Source of the DNA: Cucumis sativus
Lineage: Eukaryota > Streptophyta > Magnoliopsida > Cucurbitales > Cucurbitaceae
DNA: 64,000 nt
Reading direction: 5' to 3'
NCBI RefSeq assembly: GCF_000004075.3
Contig: NC_026660.2
Coordinates: 20,959,498 to 21,023,497 of the forward strand
Shown here piece by piece: positions 49,447-61,300 of this stretch; position 1 is the stretch's first letter; the number at the start of each line of letters is the position of its first letter. The position numbers and the translations under genes were made by a program. A model generated the notes under the pieces. It was not told the DNA's origin, searched no databases, and worked only from the letters and a program-made list of their open reading frames with translations.

Positions 49447-52400
49447 ATGGCTTCCTCCAATGTCGAGATCGCGTCCACCTCCAAAACCAATCCTGATCTC
49501 CCGCCTCAATCCTCTCTTTCTTCTATTTCCACAATTATCGCTGATCCCTCCAGGAGTTTGGTTTCCATTACTATGGATGACCTGCTTAAGAACATCTATG
49601 CCGATGCTCAAACTCACAATCAAAATCCCATTATTGCCTCCTCCTCCTCCTCCATCCCCTCTCATGAATTGAGTTCCCGAACTGTGGATGAGGTCTGGAA
49701 GGAGATCGTTTCTGGGGGTGATCAGAGGCGGGACCCTGCTACGGATCACGAAATTACGCTTGAAGATTTTTTGTCCAAGTCTGGGGCTGTTTGTGATGAC
49801 GATTTGAGGGTGCCGGTCATTTCTGAACCTGTTGGGGGTTATGCTGTCGACTCCACGCTTAATAATAATCAGCTTCAGATTCCGTCCCAGCAGTTGGAAG
49901 GTCCCATGGTGGGAGGTTATGCGAGTGGAATCGATGGCAGAATCGTTGGAGTTGGAAGAGGGAAAAGAAGGGCTGTTGTTGAGGAACCGGTTGATAAGGC
50001 CACTCAGCAAAAACAGAGACGGATGATCAAGAACAGGGAATCCGCTGCCCGTTCTCGGGAACGCAAGCAGGTTAGTGATTTCATCTTGTATTCAAATTCC
50101 TATTTTATCTGTTTACTTTTTTTGGTCTTTCTGAGAGTAATTACTGAGTTTCACAATCCTCCTGTATTTGTTTCAATGCATCACTTATTCTGCAAGAGAG
50201 TGTCGTGGTCGTCTTGGAAACTGAGTTTTTTTTGCACTTTCCAACGAGATTTAATTTGATGCGTTTATGTTTAGGCTTATACGCTAGAGCTAGAGTCTCT
50301 TGTGACCCAACTGGAGCAGGAACATGCAAGGCTATTGAGAGAAGAGGTACCTCTGAATGAAATTTGTGTTATTCGCTCTTTCAGTGGATATTTTGTAGTT
50401 GTTTTCACATTTAATCAACTTAGTATTACTACATTTGTCACCCCTTTCCTTGGTGCTCTGCCACCTTAGTACCTGATGGTCGGATAATCAGTTTGACCGT
50501 ATGTTCTAATGCCAGTTTGTGCCACTCAATGAGACGACTCTCAAGTGATACTTTCAAATTTTCTTTTCTTAAATCAGTAAAATATTCAGTTGGTTCTGTT
50601 GTGTTTTCTCTCTGAAGCTGATGCTTGAAAGACAAGAGGGAAGGAAAAACCACACCGACCCTGTTTGACTCTAAAGGTAGAGGTATAAAGGATCTTGATC
50701 TTGACCATCCTTTTCCTGAAGGTTTTTGGAAGTCTCAGAATATAAACAGTTGGAGGGAGATCCTATCCAGGGTATGCTATTAAAATAGGTTTTTATCAAT
50801 GAATCATTATCAGGGGCAACTTGAAGCTCCCCCAGTCATTTATTCTGGGATTTGTAAGTTAATTCAGATGCCTGAATTGAATAAAACATAGAAGCATAAA
50901 GAAAATTTCTCCAATTATTGTGGATATAAGAAGTTGCATTGAAGCATCATGAGCTGGACTTGAACAACAATCAGGGGGTGATAAAACAATGTCATTGAAG
51001 AAAGAAATAAAGGACCAAAAACTCCAAGTATGTAATACCTGTAGACGGATTACAAAAGAAAAACTCTTAAATAATAAAAGCTGTAAAATAAAGAGCAAAT
51101 GGTTGCTTGTTCTTGCACCCCTGTGTGCACACACAAAAAATGGTGCAGACAAGAGTATAAGGTCCAGAAAAGGATCAAAGGAGTAGGAAACCTCCCATAA
51201 GAGACTCACTATTCCTAGCACTGTAAAGAGTCCAAAAGAAAGCATGGCTTAAAGCAAGCCCAAGATGCTTAGTAATACCATTGAAAAGAGTGGCCAACCA
51301 AAGCATTATCCAGGAGGTTTAAAATGCTTTTAGGAAAAGGTAAAGACCAAACAAAAGCCTCCAAAATAAGTGGATAGAGAGACGGCATGGAGTCTTGGCT
51401 TTGGATTCACACATAATGTAGAAGGAGATAAAGCAATATAAAGCATGTGCCTTTGTAAATGATCAACCGTGTTAATAGCCTAAGCTTTCAAAGAAAAATC
51501 TTTATTTTCTTAGAATAAGTGCCCTGATCACTGTATAAAGGTTGTGATGGTAATTGGCATTACCCACCTAATTCTCTGTAAGAGGTTTAATAGAAAATCA
51601 CATGGAAGATTCAAGAGGCCAAGTCCATGTGTTAGGAGAACTGTGAAGTCTAAAAGTAGACAAAAGGTGGGATATATTGAGCACAGAAGATTTAAGAGGT
51701 CAAGTCCGTGTGTCAGGAGAAATGTGGGTCTAAAACTAAGCAAAAGGTGGGATAGATTGAACACATAGAAGATTCAAGAGGCCAAGTCCATGTGTCAAGC
51801 GAGCTGCAAAATCTAAAAGTAGAAAAAAAGTGTGATTGGTTGGCCCGTTTAGTTGTTTCCACATCAACGATGTTTTGACGAAGGCTCAAATCTTATGCTT
51901 CAGTTGCCCAACTCTCTCGTCCGCCATCATAGCATATGCATTAGATGTAAGCCTAAACAAGTAGCGGCATACAGTCTCATAAACACCCCAAGTTAACCAA
52001 GAATCCTTCCAGAATAAAGTAGAAGGACCATCTCCAAGCTTACATTGAGCATGACCAGCAATCAAGTCCACCATGTGAAAAATATCTTCAAGGGTGTTGA
52101 TGGTATCACCAGTTTTATTCTACATGAGATTGTAACAGGCAGTGCTTCTTCTTCTCAAAAGAAATATGAGAAAGTTCCCAGCAACTGTGATCTATGATAA
52201 TAATTTAGGGACATTATGGTCAACTGTTAATTCAGTAAAGCTTACCACAATTCACAAATTATTGCTTTCCTTTATTCTGCTAAATTTTTCAATCTATACT
52301 TTTTTGTATCTGGTAACATTATATGCACTATTAATGCCAAATAAAAAATGTCATTCCATGGTCGTAACTTTTGGAACTAGGTTACGATATGCCAATGAGT

Positions 52401-54835
52401 TCTTGCTCATTTTACTTGATTGTTCTTGACTTGTTTGATGATTTTGGTCCGCTGCATGCTGGATTCATCTTAGGATTTCTGTATGTGTCGAGTCTAAATC
52501 ATCATCCATTCAGAAGTTCTGAGGAATCAAATTCTAAATGCAGGCTGAGCACATCAAGGAACGGTCTAAGCAGGTATGTACTTACTGTTTGACGATGTAT
52601 GCTTGAGAGTGTATTTTGGGATTTTATATTTGTAGATTTGTACCGTTCAAATAACCTTGTCTATGTTCTATGTTCTTACATGAACTGCATTATTTTGTTT
52701 TTATTTATTCTTTCATGTTTCTTTCCCTTTTTTTTTTTTATATATATTTTACTTACTATTTATTTCGAGGTGGACTTCTTGGAAATGTATAGTATATATG
52801 ATGAGTTCTTGATGTGTTAACTTAATACTTCACATTCAAGAGTTGAACCCAAAGCATATCTTTCACAGTACTTAAACGCCAAATAACATCATGATACATA
52901 TTATGTTTATATGATGTGTATGAACTAGTCTCGTAATAGTTTAATTGCATTGGTAACTCAGATACTTGGTACAAGCATTATCATTTACAATGACTTAGGT
53001 GCTAGATTAGAGGTTAGTAGGTTGTAGTTCTAGACAGCTGTAATTTTTGTCTCTCATATTATTAAATTCGGAGTCCATTTGAGCAAAAATGAACTTAGAT
53101 GCAGGCTTAAGCCTAAGTAACTATATATGCCTTTAGTTTTTGGTTTAGAAGTTGTAGGATTGAAGTTTTCGTCCAATGGAATTTCTGTATTCAAATAAAT
53201 GCATTTAAAAAATTAAATATGATGGATAAATATAGCGAGTTTTTCTTTTCTTTTTCTTTTTCCCTGCCTAAGAAATTTTAATCAAGAAGAAAACTACTCC
53301 AGAAATATGGACATATATTATATCCATAACTTATAAACTTCTTTAAGCAATATGATTGTTTGAAGAATAAGTAAGCATAAGCACAGAGATAAAACTTGAT
53401 ATTTAAGAAAATATGATTGAACATTCATGCAGCTTTATGGAGTTTTCTGATGTTTCAGCTATATATCGTAATTTATATGTTCTGTAAACTTTTCATGTGA
53501 AACCCTGTTGAGAGAATTGGGAATTAAAGAGTTTTTAAAAAGCAGCTATAATCATTTTGAGGATTGCAAGAAGTTATTAATTTCCAGTTTATCTTTGAAC
53601 TAATAATATAAGAAATGATTTATACGTACTAGGATTTTGTTATTTCAGTTATGCTGGGTAATTTAGCCTTGTGACAACCATATGAGAAGACGACTTATGT
53701 TTCTTTTAGCATTGTCCTCTAATTGCATTTTTCAAGGAATAGAACCAAATCCTAGAGCTTTAAACTAATCGATACAAATACAACCACTCAGGTCTGAAAA
53801 GATAGCTTAATGCTCCTAGAGATGCTTTGGTGATATTTGCATTAGTTCACTCTTTCTGATTCTGTGTGTATACTGTATTCATAAAACCCAGAGTAATATA
53901 TTAATCTGTAAAAGGTAAAACCCGGAGTAATGTATTCATTAACATTTGTAATAACAGAAGAGGAATCCTCATTGGAAAATCAAACTGCAGAATTGTTTGA
54001 TATTTGTTCATCATCTTGACTTGAATAACTTTTTTGTCCTGTATCAGCTATTAGGTGCTCTAAGATTCTTGCGATATCTCAAATTCTTCTACCTAATTGC
54101 TTCTTATGCTGAAGAAACATTAAGATTTTGAAATTGTGAACATCATAAGATTTTTTTTAGTGTTGTGTTCTTTCTGTACATATCATTTATTGTTGAAACT
54201 ATCTTTTTCTATCGCAAAGGATATGTCTATTTCGCACATCATAGTTTCTGTTGAAGTCTCTCATCATTGATTATTTCCTCAAGTTTATTAGGAAAAACTT
54301 CATGCCCAGTTTATTTTTCCTTGGGCCATTCTGAAATTTGTTCATTGAATTTCTGATTGACCCGTGTGCAGCATAGAAGTTATAATCTAAATGGGACCTA
54401 CCTGAAATTACATTTACTTGCTGCACATACTGGTTGGGCTGTCTATGTTCACAGAAACAGAATAATCATGAATTCCGAGCTTTTGCTTGATTTATTTTAT
54501 TATAATCTTGTTATTTCCCACAAGTTCTTTAGGTTCGTGGTATTTGTCATTTTAATTGATTGTTAGTGTTTCATCAGCGTAAGAAGCAATTGGGTAGAAT
54601 TTCATTGACCAAAACTCCATTAGCATCCTATAGTTGTTTAGTTTGATTGCATCCAAATGCAGGACATGGCAAGCTACTTTAAATATTACTTCTTACTCCT
54701 GGATTGATTTCATTCTCTTTACTAGTAGTATTGCTGACGAACCGATTATCTTTATTGAAGCTGAAGAAGAAACTCATTCCAATTAGTGAGAAGCGAAGAC
54801 CACAACGCAATCTTAGAAGAGTGAATTCTTTATAG
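49447..54835 (+). CDS. Group A bZIP transcription factor, GBF4-like
   Basis: Nuclear DNA-binding protein of the ABI5/ABF/GBF4 group, which binds ACGT-core elements in ABA and stress-responsive promoters. Exons 49447-50070, 50275-50346, 52544-52573 and 54761-54835 join to 266 residues. Group-A motifs: C1 with SLVSITMDDLLKNIY (37-51, an RxxS kinase-target context), C2 TVDEVWKEIV (79-88), C3 ITLEDFLSKSGAV (103-115). Basic region NRESAARSR with Asn196 and Arg204 (N-x7-R), then leucines 214, 221 and 228 of a short zipper. The C-terminus RRPQRNLRRVNSL matches the basic phosphorylation-site tail of the group. Exon 1 ends exactly at the basic-zipper hinge (RERKQ), the conserved group-A intron position. 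Exon 3 is a 30-base micro-exon. Confidence 0.93.
51605..51835. repeat. 81-82 bp tandem repeat, about three copies
   Basis: Units begin at 51605, 51686 and 51768, each with GAAGATT(C/T)AAGAGG(C/T)CAAGTCC(A/G)TGTGT and TCTAAAA. The third copy is partial and more divergent. The plus strand stays open across the first two units. Confidence 0.88.
51886..52074 (-). mobile_element. LINE fragment
   Basis: The minus-strand frame reads GDGPSTLFWKDSWL and later FRLTSNA, the well-known G-x-G-x3-FWxDxW pattern that lies between the reverse transcriptase and zinc-binding region of plant LINEs. The fragment is isolated inside bZIP intron 2. Confidence 0.65.
52574..54760 (+). other. bZIP intron 3
   Basis: 2.2-kb intron (donor CAG|GTATGT, acceptor TTATTGAAG). 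T-rich throughout. No gene, repeat array or mobile element was recognised in it. Confidence 0.6.
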
Positions 54836-57800
54836 CGGTGGTAGTGTGTAGCTCTGGAAAGGAGAGAGGGTGTTGGAATGAGCGTTTTATTTTACAGTTG
54901 TTAATAATACGAAACTGGGTTACCTCTTACGTGCCTGTGTTCATGAAGGTATATAACCAAGTTATTCATATCATAGAGAGATACTTGGGGAATAAAAACA
55001 CAACTGGCCACCAAGTAAATAGTTGACGACATTCCAAGTATGGACTTGTCATTTACAGCTATAGAAACTGTTGAATCTCAACATCGGAAATAGGTAGTAC
55101 GATGCTGCTGAAGATTTGAACCTCACTGAATTGCACTCCACCTGTGGCTCTGCTAATTGTGTATGTATTGCGTCTGTTTTATCATGTGTTGAAGAAAAGG
55201 TACAAAGGATAATAAGTAGGGAGAAGAAGTTATCTCATTGTATATGACTTTTGGTTCTACTTTACTGGTGATAAGAAGGAATGGGGTTGTGGTGATTAAT
55301 CTGAATTTATTTTACTAATATAAATTTGTTTGTTTGTATGTTACTGCATCCAAGAGCTTTTCTCCTTTTCTCTATTTGTGAATGCCTAACAAATTTGTTT
55401 CCTTGTGAATGATGAGGCTCAAGTTCTCTTTTTTTAATGTCATGATCAAATCTAACGTTTCAAACGAACCATCAAGTACGGAATCCTACTTCTTGATCAG
55501 CAAGTCATGGTCTAGGATGAACACGCTTTGGTGCCCTAAGACCTAAGTTGTATTTATGTTATTTATGACTTTAACCTTAGGATTTAACCCTAATTTGTAA
55601 TTTGATATATATATTTTTTGTAATAATTAAACTACTCTCTCTACTAATGAATGTGGATAACACAGTGTTTATCTTTTATTGTCATTTTCTTAATATTTAG
55701 TTTTTTTTTTATATGTTTCTCTTCAATGATATTATGGTAATGAGAAGGTTGAAAGGGTCTCTTCATATCCAGTGGGGTGCTGTTTCTTAATAGTGAATTT
55801 TTTCCTTTAAAAAAAAGGAAGTATTTTATGATAATAATTCAGGTTGCTGAAGTGGAGTAAGAATGTGCAGATGTTGAAGGTTTCATAAAATGAGAAAACT
55901 GCCCAAAATGACCTAAAAGTAGGAAACTTTTCATGGTTGATCTCTTCTTGACAACTTGTTTGTTTTTTACCCTTTTTACTTGTTAAATCGTTTGATAAAA
56001 CCTCCATCTACTCGTTAAAGCACAATCCTTCACATTCTCATCTCACTTCCTCTAACTATCTATGATTCTCCATCTTCTCCTCATTTTCATTCAATATTCT
56101 CTTAGTTTCTCTTATCATCTTCGGTTGTTTTCATCTTTCTTGTTTTATTTGAAACGTATCTTACTCTAATGCACGATGTTTGTTTCTCTCGTTTGAATGT
56201 AGTAGCTTGTGTGCGTAACGAATCTAAATGTAGTCGTTGAGTACAAGGAGTGTGTCATGTGAAATTTGTATTCAAATGAATTTTTGACAAGTTTTCTTCT
56301 ACACGTGAGGCCTGTCTACTACGAATTTCTTCTTGTTTCTCTTTCTCGTAGCATTTCATCCCCTTCCCTGTTTTTATTCCCGACTTCCATCTCCATCAAC
56401 ATGCACTTTTTTCCACAATAAACCCTTTCTTCTCCTAATTTCCCAACAACCAATTAAAGATGAGATTACCCATGTCAATTTAAAACAAATTTTATAGATT
56501 TGTACTTTTAAATAAAAGAAATAAAATGAAAACAAAGTTAAAAACTATAATTGTTTCCCTCCTTCCTCTCAGTTTCACTTCCCTCCATTTCATCTCATTT
56601 CATTTTCATTCTCCCATCTGTTAAAAGAATTAAAAAACTTACATCTGAAGACCTAATCACAGCATCGCCACTGTCTAACTCTCTCTTTAACCCACACCAA
56701 TAGAGTTGAGAAAGCAGGCTTTTGGAGTTCATCTTCTCCAAACTTTGCTCAATTGTCCATCATTGTCATCCTTTTTCCTTCCTGCTTTTAGTAACTTTAT
56801 GAGAGTAGAAAGGAGACCATCAAATCCTATTCTCCTAACCTTGTAAAATAGACCACCAAAGAGCCAAGGAATGCAAGAATACACCTATTTCTAATAAAGA
56901 GAAGGAATTATGTATTGAGAGTTAAATACTACACTAACTAACTAAAACCTCGTTAAACAAATGTACTTAGAAATGAAATCAATTATGTGATTTGAACCTT
57001 ATCATGTGGATCCCAAAAACTAGAGGTTGTTTGTCTTAAACAAGTGTTAAACATGAATATTGTGTCGAAAAAGATATTTCACTTCAACATATGAACTCTA
57101 AAAAGCAAGCGTATGTGGTGAAAGCGTCGAGAGCACGCGTCGAAAGGTTGCTCGACTTAATTTGAAGTTCAATATGATATTTGTATAACCTTTTAAGATT
57201 TTTTTTCTTTCATATTATTGCACAGCAACTCTTCCTTCGTTATTTCTAAAGTATGTCATAAGCAAAGTTAGTTCAACGAACATTCACAATCATGCATATC
57301 TATGTCTTCGTTATTTCTAAAGTATGTGATAAGCAAAGTTAGTTCAACGTCATGCAAAGTTAGTTCAACAACATTCACAACCATGCATATCTATGTCACC
57401 CTTCACACTACGTATATATCTAAAAACATGAAATACAACTTTGTTTCCATTGAATTTCGTGTTTATACAAACTTCTCTTGTTTTGAAATTTCTATTTTCA
57501 GATTCTCTATCAAAGAATGATGAAGGTTAATTGAATATGAAAAGCTTGTTACTCAATCATAGAGGGAGGATGGGTGAATGAAGGTGCCTTAATTGAATGA
57601 GTTAATGCTTGAGTTACTATGCTGTTCCCAAGTACCATTTTACGCGTGAGTTAATTAAATTGCTTGAGTTACATTTCAATATATTAAGATCTAAATTTCC
57701 CTTTTTAGGATGGTTGATTGGAACTATTTTAGGTGAGAACGTGAGATGAAAACCTTAGTAAGAAAGTGATCAAGAACACCAAGTGAAAAGAGATATTCAG

Positions 57801-58313
57801 GCAATAAAATTACCATATCATGGAATATACAGGAAAATTGAGAGCAGATGGTATAAATAATACGCAGGCATCATCTGTAGACCCAGTATGTGATGGTATA
57901 AAGACTCAATGGAATATCTACAAAACCCAAAACGTGACGGTATTGATCACTGGTATCGACCTCAACACCATCATCGTTTGGCAATGGTAGATAGGCATAT
58001 ACATATACATAAGTGAACTGTTACCATACTCTAATATCTGGATATCATCTGCATTGAAGTTCTAGTGTTTATTATCCTCGCTGTCATGCTTTTGTTTGAG
58101 CATGACGCAAAAAGATCACAGGCTAATGTGGACCAATGTTGCTGGTGTTCCAATCCATGCTCCCAGTTGCATGTCAAAAGCTCCATAGCTATTGAAGACC
58201 AGCACCAAATCACCGAGTCGATGAGTGGCAGAAACCAGTTACTACAACCTAAGATAAACCATCACCTGGTAATAGTTATATGCTTTTGTACCCTATCTCT
58301 ATATCAATCGCCT
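54836..58313. other. Intergenic region between bZIP and the ankyrin gene
   Basis: The first part is the bZIP 3' UTR. The two genes converge here. No gene was seen. A 71-bp duplication lies at 57235-57397. Some C/T-rich stretches near 56040-56450 and 56560-56620 are unassigned. Confidence 0.45.
57235..57397. repeat. 71-bp tandem duplication with an inner 20-base duplication
   Basis: CTTCGTTATTTCTAAAGTAT starts at 57235 and again at 57306, and both copies run to CATGCATATCTATG. The second copy contains an extra CAAAGTTAGTTCAAC block. Confidence 0.85.
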
Positions 58314-61300
58314 TTAAAGTGCATACATCCTTTTGTATTCGTTATTCAACAACTCTGATTCTGATGCTACAACAGACATGGAATAGGAACGAGATCTGCT
58401 CTCCCCTCGCTTAATACTTCTCATTTTTGACTCCTCCATCCTGTGTTGAACGACACAATAACACATGGAACCAATTGTTGTAAGCATTATTGTGCTACCA
58501 ATCACAGTTGCGCAGATGGCGAGCCACTTGTGGTTTGACCCAACAACCACATATGTGATTGAAATGAAGGCAACTGAAATGAAGAGGCAAGCCAACCACA
58601 TGAGCTTGTTAATTACAAAAACCAGTTGTCTTTTTGCCTTCTGTTCAATCACAACCACAGATGTCTGGACAACTACAACTGCCAGGGAAATGAACAATGC
58701 CATACTGTCGGAGACCATAAAAATGATGAAAGCTGCATTTGTAGCGATATGTGCCTGTCCCAGAGTTTCATCATTCGATTTCTGCTCGACAAACTGTCCT
58801 GGTACGGTGAATATAGCCGCAAAAGCAACAGTAGCAATGAGAACAGCCACAACAGTTGCAGAGTTTATGGCATTGTTGAGACCACTAATGTGAAGTTTCT
58901 TTAACCTTTTCGCGATTCTCTGAACCCTAAAACCAGTTTGGCGGGTCTGCTGTAGTTGGGATTCAACATCATGCTTTATGTCACTAACCGTCTGCTTAAG
59001 TTGCTTGGCTGCACTTGGGGGTTTGCCCTGGTCTTTGGAAATGACTGCACCTGCTTCCTTCAAGATGTTTACAAGTTCTGAAGATCCAAATTTCTCCGCA
59101 ATGTCAAGTGGGGTTTCTCCATTCTTGTTGATGGCATTGATGTTAATTCCATTAACAGATAATAGGCGACGAACATTCTGCAAATATACAAAGATCTCAA
59201 AATAAGGCCGACATCCAGTATGAGAATTAAAAATTGAAGCTGAACTTTTTCTTCAATTTAAATAGACAAAATGAACATCAGCATTAAACTTGATATAAAA
59301 CAGAAAATGATTAGAAAAAACAATTCGCAAGTTCTCACTTCTTTGTATGTTCTAGCTAGATAACCTTTCATTGCAGTCAATAAAGAGTATTAGGAGTGAC
59401 CGAACTAAAAGGGTTGTCTAATGTCCTCGCCCTGATGATCTTTGATTCACGTTTTACCAGAGTATATGGGTGAGGATTCTGAGTCATAAAAAATTTTGGG
59501 GAAGTTTTTCAGTCATCATCTAATGAAACTTTTATAGTCTTTTGAGGTGAGGCAATTAACGTAAAGAATTTCAGCCCATTACCACTATCATTATTAAAAG
59601 GACTGTAAACGAAAATTTATAAGGCTAGATAAGAGATCAGTAGTTCCCTCCACAAAGATCTTTTGCCAAAGTATTTATCAACCATGTTAACAAAAGGAAG
59701 TTATTTCTTTTCATCTTGGTTGTGGATGCTCTCAAAGGAATGCTTTAAAGGAAGCAATAGGCCATGGCTAAGAGTATTCAGGACCAATTCCATCAAGTCA
59801 CATAGGTGCCTTAATGTAAGTCCTTGCCAAAGTTGTGAGGACCTCATAAATTAAAGTAGTTTTTTATACAGAAGTTTCTAAGTTACTGTCAAAGTTGAAG
59901 CTGATAAGGTTGCAGCCCAGCAAGTAAGATTTAACGTTCAATTGACCAGCTCCCCCAATGATATGGGTCTCCCACTTGATCAAAATACCAGAAGCCCATG
60001 TTTGGGAACTGATAATGAAAATTGAAAAGTTATAGGAAGCATTTTTTCCCAAAAAGATAAGGCCTTTTCCTTAAAAGGTCATCTAACTCTTCTGTTAGCT
60101 TTGAGTGGAATTTCTCACTATTTCTTGTCAAGAAAGATTAGGAACTGATGAACAATTTATTTGTGGGAGTGTCCAAAAGAGGTTGGCCTCATATGGTCAA
60201 TAGTGAAAAGAAATGAACAAGGGTCGTCTGGGTAATTGGAACTTGCTTAGAAAGAACAACTCTTTGACTAAAGGGTTTGGCATCTCTCTTTAGTTTCGTT
60301 ACATAGAGTAATTATAAGAACTGGTTGTTACACATTTGCAGGTGGGATGGAACTCAGGATGTCGATTCCAGAAGGAGCATGGAATAGCAATGATCCTCTA
60401 TCCAGTTCTGTTAACCATTTTTATTCTGTACCAGGCATTGTTTCCCTATTGATAATCTTCTCATCTCTGGGGTCACTTCGATTTTAGGTTTCGATGATAT
60501 GCTTTCTATTGATAATCTTGTGAGTTGCCTTCTCCTATAACCTATCGTTTGACTTGAAATTCTGACAGACAGTTCAGTTCTTTCCTTGGCTGGTAATGTG
60601 GAGAAAATCAACACTATTGATGTCATCAAACGTTTTTAGCTCTCAGGTCAAGTCCAAACTGGGGAGTGTTGTAAAAATTTTTTGGAGGATATAAATCATC
60701 AGTTGTGGATTTGCCCTTTTCTAACTTCAATGTAGGTGGCTTTTTACAAGTCCCTTGGTGTCAGTACAGGTGGTTTGGTCCATATAGTTAGATAGGATTA
60801 GGAGGGTTTAAAGCTTTGCAGACTCAACTATAATGTGTTGGAGTTTCCTATGGATTCTTGTAATTAGGCAAATGCAGTTCTAAGTCCCCCACCTTTCCAG
60901 AAAACAAAAGAAACAACAATTTCGGGGCTTTTTAAAAAAAAAAAATTTGAAAAGGAAACAAAGATTTCATTGATAGTAAAATAGATACAAATAGGATAAC
61001 TGATGTACAGCCTCATTATGACAGAAGAAACATCCAAGGAACACAAGAAACATTACATAGAAAATACATTTAAGCGGAAAACTCAACAAAGGACAATGGA
61101 AATACATAATAATGTAAAAAGGAAAGCATTCCACTTGAATAAAATAATCTACGAAAAGCAACCATCATGGATTGACATAGTGGTAAAAAAGGAGATGTAG
61201 TCTCAATAAATAGCTAAGAGGTCATGGGTTCAATCCATGGTGGTCACCTACCTAGAAATTAATTTTCTACGAGCTACCTTGACACCCAAATATTGTAGGG

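Larger units (their letters stand above)
50347..52543 (+). other. bZIP intron 2 with repeats
   Basis: 2.2-kb intron (donor GAG|GTACCT, acceptor TAAATGCAG). It contains an 81-bp tandem repeat (51605-51835) and a minus-strand LINE fragment (51886-52074). The rest holds no recognised gene. Confidence 0.65.

Noticed and set aside
49390-50010. 206-codon minus-strand frame over bZIP exon 1
   Set aside because: Antisense shadow of the bZIP exon, which carries all group-A motifs.
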